Below, one piece after another: positions 11,701-26,700 of a stretch of DNA of 64,000 bases. Numbering within the stretch: position 1 is the first letter of the stretch; every line of letters begins with the position of its first letter. The notes under the pieces were generated by a model. It had not been told where the DNA came from and searched no databases. It saw nothing but the letters and a program-made list of their open reading frames with translations. The DNA lies in contig CM065309.1 of NCBI GenBank assembly GCA_033032175.1, positions 19,716,001-19,780,000 on the forward strand, read 5' to 3'. Origin of the DNA: Saturnia japonica (lineage: Eukaryota > Arthropoda > Insecta > Lepidoptera > Saturniidae). The position numbers were made by a program, and so were the translations under genes.

Positions 11701-14700
11701 GCCGCATCCAATGTGAGCAGAGTTGGTTTATCGCGCGCGTGTTAATGATTCGTCAGTAACAAACTCTGCACCCGCGCCCGGCCGCTTCTACGCAGTCACG
11801 CAGCCTCCCCCCGCCACTACCCGGTTACCATCCATTGCCGACGCGTAGTCCGACACTACGAGCGCGCGCGCCGCCGCACATTGGACTGAAATCGGAGCCT
11901 CCCTTTCATAGGATTTTAGAAAAATTAAATATGTTATTTCATAGTTTTAACGGGATAAGTATGATCAATATGCTAAATTATGTTAAGTATTAATAGGAAT
12001 AATATTTTGCTATCTGAAAATAAAAGTTTTTAATTTGTAAGATAAATGTTTGTTCCTTAAGTCCTTATCCTGGAGCTCCTCGGCATGCCTCACACATTTG
12101 GTCCAGTCTTCTTGAGTAAAATTATGAATAGCGTTGTGGAGAAGAATTTCAACATCAGCAATGTTAAATGTATGATTTTTTTGCAGCAACTTCTCCTTTG
12201 ACTTGAGTCCAGATGAGTTCGATGGGGTTATATTGACAGTGATATGGAGGCAGTCTTATCACTTCGTGACCCCTTTCATATGCCAGCTGATTTAAGGCAT
12301 ATATTTTTTTTTGGGTTACTCTCCTTCACTTTTCTTAACAATTCTTCTATTATGTCTGCATTCGATAAAGGAATATTTTCTTTGTCAGCTATTCTTGAAT
12401 GTCACTTTTCTTTTAGATGATGTGGGTATCCTTTCTAATTGCATGGAGTGGTAGCTAGTGTTATCGATGACTGTTACGGAAGGTTCTTCAAGGACATTTA
12501 ATAAATCAGAAAACCATGCCGATGTATCACCATTCATTTCAGTGTGGTAGTCAGTGTCCTTAGACTTAACGGCTTTGAAAATAAATTTTGCCTCCGGCAC
12601 AAAGTTAGTCTTTTCAGAACCAGCATGACACACAATTAATCTCTGGCCCTTAACTACTGGCTGATTCTTGAAACCACCTTCATCATTCGTTCCAAGCTAC
12701 ATGCGTTTTCTCGAGTGGTTTTGATTGACCCAAGTTTTATCAAGATAAATTTGTGGCCGTTGATCGTTGGTTTTCCTGAGAAAGTCCACTTTTCGTAGAA
12801 AGTCCACTCTGGCACAGACTATACTCTTTCCATTAAATTCTTTCGTCCATCGGATTTTTTTTAAAACTTGTAACTAACCTTCGTCAAAATTTTTCTCATT
12901 GAAGAATATCCGCACTTAAAATTAGGTATCTGTTCTTGGTATTTTTATAGAATTCTAGCCACCGATGGATATTCCTCGTTGTCATAAAATGAATCAATGG
13001 TATGTTTTAGTACGCTGACATCCAAGCTATATAGATCAGTGACAGTCGCTGTCTCTTTAACATTTGCTCTTGGTATATTCGGGTTGCCTGCCTGTGATAC
13101 TTCGGTTTTTATTCGCTCCACGGTCGCTCTACTAACTCCACAAATCAGTGCTGCAAGCTCTCGTGGTTCTATTATAGAAATTGAGGCAAGCTATTTCCTC
13201 GGGGTCAGTTTTAAATTCTTTTAAAAACAGGACCACGTTGTGAATTACAGCCTGAGCTTGAGTGTTGATGTCACTATTTAATTTCTTTAAAACCATGTTA
13301 GTAAATAAATTCTCCATTGTGCGTATTGCGTAACGAAGCGTAAGTAATGTAATGAGTGTCATAACAAAAAACCTTATATTTATAGCAAAACAACAACCCT
13401 TATTCGTAATGACCAATCAAGAGTCAGAGTGCTAATGAAGGTCATGATGACGCATCGACCCCGCGTGCGTAGGTAGCTAAGTATCGATAATGTTGCAATG
13501 CGTGCGCATTCTTACTGTTAGTGACATTTATTGCCCGACGACTCAGTTTAAAATGCGTCGACTATAGTATCATGGAGTTAGGGGTCCAGCCCCCCCCCCC
13601 CCCGCCTCTCCCTTTTCCCTACACGTGCAAAATCAGAACTATGATTTCAAAAGAAGGAAAACATGTTGATCATTCATGGAAATAAAAAAATGCATTGCTT
13701 TTAGTCTTTTAATACTACATACTTGCTTTTGCAATGTTGCACACAAAAAGTAATTTTCATCGAAAATTATATGCATATTGTATAAAACACTTAGGTTAGA
13801 CTTTAAAGTACATGGCGCTGAATTTGATGATATGAAAGGGTGAGAGGTAATCCCCTGTGAAGGAAAAAGTGCGGAAACAGATGTGGTTTTTGGAATATAT
13901 TTTTTTTCAATTTTGATGTTATGTCTTTATAGAACTCGTACATGACTTATTATATATTTCAATGGATAATTATTATGATCACAGTTTGAACCTTTGTTTT
14001 TTACATGAAGAAAGCCATCATGGGGTTACCCAGGTACATGTACATGCGTACTCGCCCGGGGGAGCGAGTGGTTATGTGAGACTCCTACTCACCAAAACTC
14101 CAAAGTGTACCATCTGCCAGCCTAATGGGGTAATGTTGGGCCGCTAGTGACATTCATCACAGTTCGAACCTGACCTAACCAATTTTATAACCCCAAATCA
14201 AAATGAAATGCAGAATGGTGTGTGTGACAAAAATAAAAGATAAACCATAAGATATATATCAAATTAATTTAATACATAACTGCAGATCTTAAAAGATCTA
14301 AAGAAAAGTCAGGGAGAGCATAATATGTCCATCTTCTAAGGATAACCTTCGCTCCTATGCCCTACTGACGGCACTCTGTAGTCCATGCGAGCACTGCCAC
14401 CGGCAAAGCCAGTGTAGAATAAGTTAGCGATGTTAGTACAATTGCAAGGTGCAGCATTGTATTACTCATGTGTTTTATATTGATTTTCTGATATGTTTTT
14501 GTTTTAGAAAATCTGAATCCTGATCATGACTACTTACAGACACGAAAACGACAACATATCGATCACACATACTGTAAAACTATAAAGGGACTTCAAACAG
14601 TAACTAGTCCATATGGTAAGATTCTTAATACATTTAATTTGGAGGGTATGTAAGGGATGTCAAATTACATCTTTCAAACTGAGGCACACAAGCCAACCTT

Positions 14701-17700
14701 GCCGACCAACAAACAGGAAAATGGCGATAGCCAGGTAGTATAGACCAGGGCTGAATGAAGCCTTTGAAAATGGTAAAAAGTGAAAAAATATATATTAGGA
14801 TGAAACCCATTGGAAAAGGGAGAGAATATAACAAAAGTGGAAGGAAAATAATTTACGGGTGATCTGAGGTCGGGAAGTGGAAGGGTGTGAGTTTTTAAGG
14901 GTAAAAAATGGTTTATTTCAATTTCCAGCAAAACTACAAATCCTATGGAGAAAAGTTAAATGGCAAAGTTGTCTTTTACAAAAAAAAAAAAAAACACTAA
15001 ATTTGGTGAAAACTTGCCTTTTTATGTCTCAAAAACTTGCTTTTTCGATATTAAGTCAAAATAAGGTGAAAAAAAAAAAAAAAAAAAAATTTTTTGTAAA
15101 AGAAATAAAAAACCAAAAACTTCTCTATTTGAATTTTTCACATAAATTTTGAGGTTATCTGAAAAAAAAAACGTGAATACAAAAGTTGGTAAATCTTTTT
15201 ATTACCTACAACTTTGCCTTTTAACTTTTCTTCGTAGGACCTGTACTTTTGCCGGAAATCGCAATAAACCGTTTTTTACCCTTAAAAACACCCCCCTTCC
15301 ACTTCCCGACCTCAGATCGCCCGTAAATTATTTTTCCTACCATTTTTGTTATACTCTCTTCCTTTTCCAATGGGTTTCATCCTACTATTATTTTTTTTAG
15401 TTTCAAAAATTATCGACCCTGGTTTAGTAGGGCTGTTTTGCCCGACGGCGCGGCGTCACGACCACCATGCATATGGTGAAAAGTACGTTATAGTGACTCG
15501 ATTTGCATGACGCGTTTCGGGGTCAGCCTGCGTATGTCAAGGTAATTTAATTCAGCCAGCATAACATCAGTGATCATCGATGGTTTGTGATCACTCTTCT
15601 TCTTATTGTTTTGGCACCGCAAAATGCACTTGCCAGCGTCAGTGTTTTCAAGCCTTCGTAGTATTAGGTATTTTATTCAAAGTGGCGTCTAACAAGATGG
15701 CGGCTCCCTTGTTAGAACGAACTAGGGAGTTTTTGTGAGTCGTCAAAATGCATGTTTTCCGCTTTATATTTTTTATCCATTTATGCACAACAACCAAACT
15801 ATATCACGCAAAATGCCACGAATATTACATAATATAGGTTCAAAAAATCTAAGTTATTGAATTAAAAATAAAAACAATAACATATCACTTTAAGATCCGT
15901 CAAAAAGTCGATTACCATCAGAGACAATACCGTCAATATGCGGACAACTATATGAAAAAAACATACTCAGTGTAAAACTCTGTAATATTGTTTAAAAAAC
16001 AAGAAAGTCAAATACAAAAGTTATTTATTATACTTGTGTGCTCAGTTTACAGACAAAGCAGCCCGACGAAAAAGTTAGTGTCAACCACGAACCACGCTGA
16101 GAGTCACAACGCCCGTGCCGGCGTTGAGCGACTGGTGGGATGCGACACCGATGCCCCAAACTCCGCTTGGGATAACAACATCAAGGAAAGAGGTGAATTA
16201 TTTATTACCATAGCTAATTATTTTGAAGCATGAGAAAAAGTGTCCCGTCAAAATGCGATAAATCAGCATGGCACTACAATAGCAACGGAGTAAAATGACA
16301 GAAAGTGCCAAAAATTATTGGAATAAGATAGCGAAATAAAGTAAACATATTATTTAAAGTTCACAAAAGTACTATCACTCGATAAATAAGTTCACTAGAT
16401 CTAACCACACTTGATTATTTATACCTTAAATATGAAGTATCAAAATTTTGCTATGATACCGTTGAAGGTCTAATAACAACCATAGGCATATGGAAACTAA
16501 CTCACCAGTTGAAAACAAAATGCGGTAAGAAGATTGTTACCTAAAAGAGTTTATTGCTATTGTATCCAAGAAATTGAGCATTTTCTTTTAATTGTAGACC
16601 CAGGGTTTACTAGCAACATTTATTTCTTACAACCTACACATCCTACACTTATCAGTTATCGTAATAAAATAACATACATTTTTCTTAGAATGTAAAAGGT
16701 TCGATTACCGACTTGTTTTTACAACATATGTTTTTTTTTTAAATCTTTCAATGCAGTTTTTCTTGTCATGTAAAATCGATGTCATGGTTCTTTAGAACAT
16801 ATTTCTCTATCTCTTTTCAGAATTTACTGTTTTGAGTTTATAGGGAACATACATATTTATATACATCGATTTTAATAAACCATGCCCCTATGATTCTTAT
16901 GAAAACATATTAGTTTTTTCAGAATCAGACAGTATTGCAGAAACAAAGGATACATTTTCATGGGAAGAAAGAACAGGACTGGTTAATATACAAGGTAATT
17001 GATATTTTTAGGTAAATAAACCCAATTCGTATGTGAATACTAGCTATGCCCGTGGCTTCGCTCACGTGGACTACAGAATGCCAGCGCGAATCTTGCTCCC
17101 CCGCTCCCGGCTATTTTAAAGACAAAAATGCTTATTGTGGGTGTTCCTTAGAAGATAGACTTATACTCTCTCTGACCTTTTTCTAGGTCTTTTTAATGTC
17201 TACAATTATGTAGTACATTAATTTGATATATCTCTTATGATTTACTCAGCGTAAGCCATTTAAGCGCCCGAATTGATTCACCATGACCAGTTTTTTATTA
17301 TTTGTGCGGAACCCTAATTCTTTTTCTAAAATAAAAGTAGCCTAAGTTACTTCCTATAAATTCAGCTATCTACTAGTGAAAGTCCCGTCAAAATCGGTCC
17401 AACCATTTCGGAGATTACTCGGAACAAGCAGACAGGCAGACAGACAAAAATTTTAAAATTGTTTTTTGGATTAGACAAAGAGGGAAATACTTTATTCGGT
17501 GTTAAAATTTTGTCATGTTAAAAATGTAAAACGGTATATCCATACTTTTTATTTACTCACTTCAAATAAAGACTCTGGTTACTCAATTTGAATGTTTTTT
17601 TTAAAGCATGTTCTGCCATAACTTCTTTGTTTATGAACCGTTTTAGATATGTAATTCTTTTTTGTTTGATAGGGGCTACCTCAAAGGTAAATTTCGAAGA

Positions 17701-20700
17701 TACACCAGGGGGAACTCTTCAAAGTAATTGAAGTTAATTTTCTTTTTCGTAAAAAATTGTTTGTTTATATTATTATGACGAGGTAATGTTTGTGAATATT
17801 TGTAGAGGGAAATCTTTGGGATTACTGATCAGATTCTAAAAACTTTCACTGATAGAAATCTACATCCAAGGAGGCAGTGGAGGTGATTATATTTATTATA
17901 AGCTATGTTTTATTGTTATAAAATTTTATTTTCTAATTAATGCGAAGAAAGTTGTAGGGGCGGTTGGTTGCAAGTTATCCTACCGTTAGGTATTAATGTG
18001 AAAGATTGAATGTTTGTTACTCAATCACGCAAAAACGGCTGAACAATGGGATGCTCTTTATCCCGGTAAATGAACTGTTATCATTTTATGTTGTTTTCTG
18101 ATATCTACGCGAACGAAGTCGCGAGTTCAGGTAGTTATTTAAAAGTTTAATGTCGATTATAAACATATCTTTCAGATGATCCAGAACAGCCTCAGGATTA
18201 TGTTCCAGATGACGTGTCAATGTACTGTGACGATGATGACGCCTCACTGACAGACAAACAAAGCAACCGTAAGTTCATATTATCATATAATATATATCAT
18301 AGACACTCAGCTGAGATGTTTTATACCTTATGGTAACGCTACGCCAACTTGTATTACCTATAAGCCGCTCCAGACTCGCGCCGTGAACTCAGTGCCACGC
18401 GAATTACTCTCCACGCTCGCAATGTTCACAGTCGGGATCATGCACTGGTACTAAATGGACGTAACTTTGCGCAATCTATGCGCACAGGCATTTTATAATC
18501 ATTTGCTTAATAAAGATACAAATCAAACACGGAAAAAGCAGATGGTGGATAACGAGTATACATCGCAACAGAACGAGTATACATCGCAACAGAACAAGTA
18601 TACATCGCAACAGAACGAGTATACATCGCAACAGAACGAGTTTATTAATTAAGCTTTAGTTTATTATAACTTGATACACCTACCTAATTTGACCTTCCTT
18701 TGATTTTAAAGTACCGTCAAATCTCGCAATATTATCATCATTAATGTTGAATAATTTAAACGTTTAATAGAATTATTACAATACAGGTTTAGTTGTTTAG
18801 CATATTGAATTTATAACGAATTGAAGTGCGACGCCGCGCCGTGAATGTGGATAATCGTTCGCGTGTCGCGGCCGCGAACCATTTGAGGTGGACACAAAAA
18901 ACCGTCACGGAACGGAAACCGAGGCGCGAACAAGTGTGAAATGCATATACAATCACACCCTTTCACGGGTTTTCACGACGTGAGTCTGGAGCGGCTATAT
19001 CATCTACCATTTCCCATCCCTCCCCGATTTGTAACCGACTCGCAAGACTGTTTCGTCACGCGCTCTCGCGGCGGTTCAGTTTTTATTATTCCTACGAACC
19101 CTGCAGCCAGGATTCACAAGCTAAAGCGCGGCAGTTATCGTACCAGTGACGTCGAAATTATCGTATTTCCGTATATTGGACCCAAAATTATCGTACTTTA
19201 CCGATTTGTGTTCCAGTTGACCTATTTTTTGAATTATTAGAATTTTTTAATTATCGTATTTTCGTATAATTCGAACTTTTCTTACCATCCCATCTCCACG
19301 CCATTGCGGCATATACTTGGGTCACTTCGCATGTCCACCTTACAAATAATAATGTCTATACTATAAAGTAGCAACCACTCGTCACGAATTTGTTTTCTCG
19401 TTAATTATGTATATTATTTTTCAAAGACGTTGTTGTTAAACCATGTCGGTTAATTTTTTTAATCAAAATTAATGATTCATACATAATTTTCAAACTCATG
19501 TTTATAGTTCACGATTAATATTTTTGTTTAACTCTTTCATTATGAATGCCACCTGTTGATGCTAATGAAAATATATTCAAGATGTCATTTATTAATAATC
19601 TGTTTAACTAACATGACAGCTGTTATTGTAACAAAATTTGTTAAACAAATATTCGTAACAATCAGCCAGTTGCAGTATAAAATCTTAATCGATTCCGACG
19701 TACAATTCAAAAGTACTTTTCCTTAAATAATATTATCTTTATAATGTAATTCTGTATTCATCAAGTAACAAATTTTTGTGAAATAATTACAACTGATGTA
19801 CTTATTTTATGTGCACTATTAAATATTGGATTATATCCTAGCAAAAATATGTAATATTTTAAATTTATTCTTGTGTTGTTTATAATCTGTAATGTGTGGC
19901 TATATAAATAAATGAAATAAAACTTAATTAACAACAAAATATATCCATTATTCCAGGTGTAATGTAGCTTCCTATCTATCTATATAAATAAAATTATATA
20001 CAGGTTTGCCATTGTACGCGCATCACGCAAAAAATACTGGATAGACTTTGCTCAATATTTTTTTTGGTTAAACTCCTTAGAAACTTGGTCCTTATCTAAA
20101 AATATATATCGGGATATATTCATAAATAATAATGTCGCGATTATGCCAACGGATATATGTATTATTATTATACAAAAAAAATTTAGTATTTATAAATAAT
20201 TTTATCTTACATAGGTGAACGTTGGCACATTGGATTCACTTGTGACAATTGCAGTGGAGATATTATTGGGTGAGAATTTTTACAAAACATCACTATAAAT
20301 GTGTACAGTACTACTGGGTTGGTTGTTCCATAGATAGTGTATAGTAGTTCACTATAATTCATTCAATTCATATAATTTATTTAATTAAAAATGGGCGCTA
20401 AGTCGGTTTCTAGGTTAGTTATGAGGTTTTATTTTTATTTTGAATATAAAATTAAAGGTTTTATCCGTCCATACAAAAAATATTGAGATGTGCGTTTTAA
20501 AGTTTTTTGTTTTGTAAATTTAGTTTCTGGTACGTACTATAGCTCCTAAATGGCGCAAGTAAAGCAAACTAAACTATAGTTGGGCTTAGAAAAATTTTCG
20601 GATAGAGATGTTATAGTTGGATTTTTTGTTTACCATGCGCTTAATTATACTCTATCTTATTTCATGTCTTGGTCTCTCAAACCTAACGGCCGTTTTCAAT

Positions 20701-23700
20701 AACATATCTGAGATTCCTATCCCCGATTAGTATATATTTGTACTAAGTAATAACTATCTTTAACTTAAAAGAGGCCAAGGAGCACCGAAAACCCTACTCA
20801 CCGCAGGAACACAACACAAGGTTATAGTGTTGAGATCTTGTGTATGGTGGAGGTATTCCACCAGTCGGACTACCCCAAATAGAGAGAAATCTCGAAAGAA
20901 ATTTCTCTGTACCCTACTACTTTTTGAACCCCCTTTTCCCCATGGATATCTGGAAACCCTACTCACCACAGGAACACTAAACAATATTATTTGGCTGCGA
21001 CTTCGAAATGGCTTGATGATATAAGGATTGATTATAAGGATAAAAGGATACTATGGAATGTTATAAGGATTCATTTTAAGGTGTTTTTAGATTTCGGTAT
21101 ACATGCGTGCAGTGCAGTAACTTCGATTTGTGCGTCGCGTGTGAGTCGAGCGGAGCCCATGCTCTGCACTATGTGTTGCGGGTACCCGGACCCAAGCCTT
21201 ACGTAAGTACCTCGTTTCTTTCCTATTCTTGGAACAGGATAATTTTATGGGTTAATAGAATTCTTATTCAGATGCAATCTTTTTATTCCAATAGAGATCG
21301 ATATAAATCACTCGACTTATATTACAACTAGTTGTGCCCGCGGCTCCACTCGTGTGGACCGCAGAATGCCGTCGTTCGGACACGCGAATATTGCTAACCC
21401 CGCTCCAGTTTATTTTAAAGACAAAAATGCTTATTAGAAGATAGACATATAATCTTGTTGACTTTTTTGTATGTCTTTTGGCGATCTCAATTATGTTTAC
21501 TCAGCGTAAGCCACTTAAGCGCCCAAATTAATTCACCGTGATCAGTTTTTATTTTATTTGCGCGGAACCACATTTCATTTTGTAAAATGAAATTAGCCCA
21601 TGTTACTCCTTATAACATCAGCTATATGCCAGTGAAAGTTCCGTCAAAATCGCTCCAACCGCTTCGGAGATTCGCCGGAATAAACAGACAATGTTTTTCA
21701 AAATGGGTGTTTTATTATAGGTATCGTATATACTCATATTAATTTAGTAAAAAGCTGTTATTTTAATATTACAAACAGACACATCAATTTCTATTCATGG
21801 TATAGACTAGCAGTGTGCCCGCACGTGTTTGGTTCACAGTAATTATTTACATTCAGTAACTTTATTTATACTCATTTTATTGACAATTCGTATAGCATAT
21901 AATTGAGGAATGACATATTCCCGTGGACTATATTTTATCAAAATCTTTTATTACTATTTCTTTTTACTATGCCTAAATGTATTATTGACGTTTCTTATAG
22001 CCTATAAATTATGGGAGTATGTTTCCATATACAAAATTAGATCAGAATCGGTTGAGAACTGTTTTTTTGCGTTATTGGTCACAAACTCACTTGATCTTAA
22101 TTGGCGATGTGACCGAAGATGGTAGTACTGAAGGCGATGAAGGGAAAGGAAATAGATACCTTGTCGCTCCACGTCTCCCGTTTCCATAGGTCACAAGTTC
22201 TTTAGGTTTCTATATCTTCAGTGGCAATCGAGTTCTAGTTTTTCCAATAAACACTAATTTTATAGGTAGTTCAGCGCGGGCGCGAGGTTCATTTTAAACA
22301 CTTTTAGCGGAGCGTTTTTGAAAGATTAATGCGTGCACTGTCACTTCTAATTGTGAAGAGCGAGTCTATGACGTGACCACTCGGCGTTGCATTTTGAAAG
22401 CGACTGGGGTGGGAACTAGGAAGGAAATAATGAGTGAATGAATATATCTATGAATGCGTGAATGAATAATATAAATAAATACAAATATACCGCGTATACA
22501 AGTACGCTAAGCCAAGTGAAAGACTTGCTCTGAAGTGCAGCTGCCGGAATACATCTATAAATGCTTGGCGACAGATTTTCAATTTGAAGATGATATGCCC
22601 TACCACCTTGCTATGGTTTTATCACGATGTTTTCCTTCACCAAAAGCACATTCTCATTGCAGCGATTCGAACTCACGTCAATCGACGCGGTGTCCGTGCA
22701 CGCTACCCCTGAGCCGTCATTACATCATTCTTCTAAAAAAGATCATATAAAAGAAATAGATAACGCATAGAGAAATATGGGTAAATGAAACCGATAGATC
22801 TCGATGCACTTACTCTAATTATCCTTAGAAGGGTGGTATATGGTAATGAAGGTTATACGGTTTTGTTCGTTATTATTTTCAGAATGAGATACAGACTGCC
22901 TTGACGAGGATACGAAGGTACCTGATGAAGGAGTTAGACCCTATATCAGTTGATGATTTGGACAGAGAAGACGCGATAAGGTAAAATATATTAAAAAGAA
23001 AAATAATTAATTTTACTGTAAAATACTTCTATATGTAAAAAAAGAATCCTGATTATTCTTGACGCTAAATTATTGCCCAAAGGATTTTGTTTGCCTTTTC
23101 ATGAACTGTTGGCGCAAATTTAATATATCGTTATTTTCCATAAAATAGCGAAGCGATATTAACACAAACAATATGTAAAATAACTTTGTGTATAAAATTA
23201 CTCAATTCGCTGTTAAAACTTGCTTCACGTTTTTTACATTGAATTTAGTATTAAAGACTTAATGTTTATCACTTGTGGCTGTATATTTGAACAATAAAAT
23301 TATTTTGTCTCATTCCACAGCAGATGGAGCATAGATAGATAGACTAGCATAAATCAGTTTGTGCAATTACCACAGAAAAACATTCACTATACCGATCTTT
23401 ACTCTGTACTGTGGTACAGTGTATTGTTTGTAGTATTTTTCTCTGTCGTCGACTAGCAGATATTTCCTTTTTATCGCTTGTTGTTTCCACTACCTTGTCC
23501 AAAACAGAACTGTCCTGGCTCGGAATACGGTTCGCTTGTATACCAAAATAAAAGGAGGGTTGTAATAACTAGAAATTCTTCGAAGTTTTCGTCATTGGTA
23601 AGAAGAGGAATAGTTCTATTTTAGATTATTGTTTGTGATAATCGGAGCGATAAGCTTCAGTAAACTATTATGTTTTTTTTAGTACCTACGAATATAATAT

Positions 23701-26700
23701 ACTCGACGTTGACATACCAGAGATTTGAAACAGTGATTTTTTTTTATTTTTCTTTTTTTTGGTCGTAACAATGACATTGTTTTACAAATGATACTCTTCT
23801 TCGATTGATCTCTGACGGACCAGACATAACTTTGGGAACTGTTGAATCTAGCCTGTAATAAAAATCTCTTTAAAAACATTCGTAGACATAAGATTTTGTA
23901 TTAAATTATTAGTTATTAGATATAAATAATTACAGTCTGAAATCTGAAGTGAAGTCGGAGTGTGAAGATGAAGTAGTTGAACAAGTAAACCCACTAGAAA
24001 AAGATACAGTTAGTCATGAGTTAATACAAGAATCCAGGCTGTCATCTCCTGGATACGCAGTTATGGTATGCCCTAAACACTATTTGTTTGATGAAGTTCA
24101 TGCTTACAGAAATTCATCATCATAATTTTTAACCGACTGCTAAAAAATAAGGTTCTTTGTATATATATATTTTTAATGGATGTTCATTGTTGTGTGTTTG
24201 TTTTGTTTTTGAACCGACTTAAATGATTATTTTTTCATTGGAAACGGTATACCTCAAAGGTTGCTCTCATTTTGATTTCATTGGCATTGAACCTTCGATT
24301 TCGAAGATACGCCAGGGAATTCTTCAAAATCAATGAAGTGGGTTTTCCCTTTTGATAAAAATTGTCTTGTTTGTTACTCAGTCCAATACAGAATGATAGT
24401 TTTAATTCCATTTAAAACAGAAAACATTCGTTAGGGTTTTTTGTAAACAGCTGACTTGTACGTGAAAAAAATTAAACTAAAAACTTCTTTTATTTCAGTT
24501 ATTTATTCCAAATTATATTTTTATATGTACAAAATAATTACAGAGTTACAAATACTAAAACAAACGCTTTTTGTCTCAAGCTAAATTAACAGTTTCTGTT
24601 CATTGTTTCCAGGCGGATGTAGCAATCTGAAAACAAGTATATGTACTTACTTCATTTATTATAAAATTGGCGACATGCGTTATGTGCACAATTCCGCCAG
24701 TGTCACTCAATAACAATAAGAGAAGTGATCGAACCCACAGTTTCAATCACTTTGAAGCTGTCTCATCTCTGTAACTTATTCAAGTTGGGAAAAGGTCGTT
24801 TAAAATAATTAAATGAAAAGAAAATGTTTGTATTTTTGTACGTATTTTTGGAGTTGAACATCAGTGATGTCATCTATGCTGGCGTCGCACACTTAAAAAA
24901 ATGCTTCTGAGAATCATTTCCCGTCAAATATATTCATTAGAATTCATCATGTCACAATACCGTCATAATATGGTGCGCGCGCAGCTTTCTATTTTATCCT
25001 CTACTAAACCCGCCAAAACAATTATAATAATGGTGATATAAAAAATAATAATAACAATAATTAAAATATATATATATTATTTAAAAATAAAAAAAAACCG
25101 CCAAAACAAGTATAATAAAAACAAACAATCTTTCAGGAGAACGCAGATTTTGAAGTTGCATTTCTAAACGATAAATCAAAGGTTTCTAACACCGACTTGG
25201 AACAAGACGAAGTCCAAAGCTACCTCATGGAGTTATCAGATGACTACGAATCTGTATCATTCAGTAAAGCTGAAAGGAAGTCTATATATAACACTGACCA
25301 CTTGGGTGAGTTTTATACATGTAGTATATCTACACTGTGTTATATATTTTGTCTTGGATCTGTATGAGTTGGTAAAAGAAAACTTACGTAATTGGTCGAT
25401 CGATTTCGCGGCAAAATCGCAGCCGACTGGCCGCCCGCGGCATTCAGTGTGAGAGGGACAGAGCTCAGAATGTATAGCAAGCAATACTCTGCCATTTGTT
25501 CTTGCAAATAAAGTTCAGTTATCATTATAGATTATTTACACGTTCGGTTAGTGTCGGAAACCGGTCTGCGCAAACGAAAATACCCGATCAGAATTCATAG
25601 TTCTATAGAACTGTATCGAAATGCGGTTTTGATTTCAAATTCAATAAACGATATATTCGCTAAGATACGGTATGGGACCTTGCGAATCACTGAAGAACAA
25701 ATTCCAGGAATATGGTATGTTTGAGCCAATTATTTCAATTAGTTCATTTTCTTGATTATATGGTCAGAATGAAATCAGACACACCGACTTCTGATCTGTT
25801 GTCCTTCCTAATGCCAATTGGCTGACGATGCTGTAGCGTCATATGACGTCACTGTTGGAGGGACACCGCCGCCACCCTTACCAACATTATTAAGATCGGA
25901 TCGCTCGAGTGCGTGTGACGACAATATATTACGTCGCAATACGTTGACCGATCGTCTCGCGGTAGTATGACCGCGCCGCTCTGTGTGTACATTTCGTATT
26001 AAAATCATACCATCTGTTAACGTGGTGAAGAACATTTAGCAAGGTGGAATACGCTTGTGTGCAGCGTTGGGATTGCTGACGTATATAAGCTCCAGGCTGG
26101 ATTGGGAGAGGAAACAGTTTCGGAAGTTCAAGGTTAGTGGATGATGTTCCTTCCCATATATTCAATTGGATGTAACAATTGAAATAGTTGTCTGTCGTTC
26201 ATTGCTCACTGAGCTATACCTATTATCGAAGGCCGCACCAGACTAGGAGGCAGGCAACTTTATTTAAAACCGCCGCTCCATGTGGTGTGTGAGGGAATAG
26301 TAGGGAAGACCGCATAATTAACTTCTCGCACACACATGGTATATTAACTATGCCATCCCAATATATCCTTGATAACTTAATGTATATTCGCAAAAACATA
26401 GTTAAGTTAGATTTTGTCAAGGATCATCACAATGTTAATATTAGAAACAGAGATAAATTAGTCGTACCGTGTTTTAGACTTAGTAAGACTAATAAAAGTT
26501 TTTTAGGTAATAGTGTTAGGTTCTATATCAAGATCTCGAAGCACATTACTGATTTGCCGAACGACAAGTTCAAGGACCATGTCAAGCGGGTTTTACTGTC
26601 AAAAGGTTATTATAGCGTGGATCATTATGCGAATAATAGTGATGTCTGGAAGTGACTCCCTCTCTGCGCATCCACTAAATTATTATTATTGTACCGGTTA

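Noticed and set aside
17672..17730. Exon-like stretch GGGCTACCTCAAAG before a GT in the THAP-ZZ gene
   Set aside because: The same sequence recurs at 24236-24375, so it is a dispersed repeat, and the gene phases are complete without it.
18455..18652. 66-codon protein with NEYTSQQ repeats
   Set aside because: The open frame is produced by a 21-bp tandem repeat inside an intron; no start context or homology.
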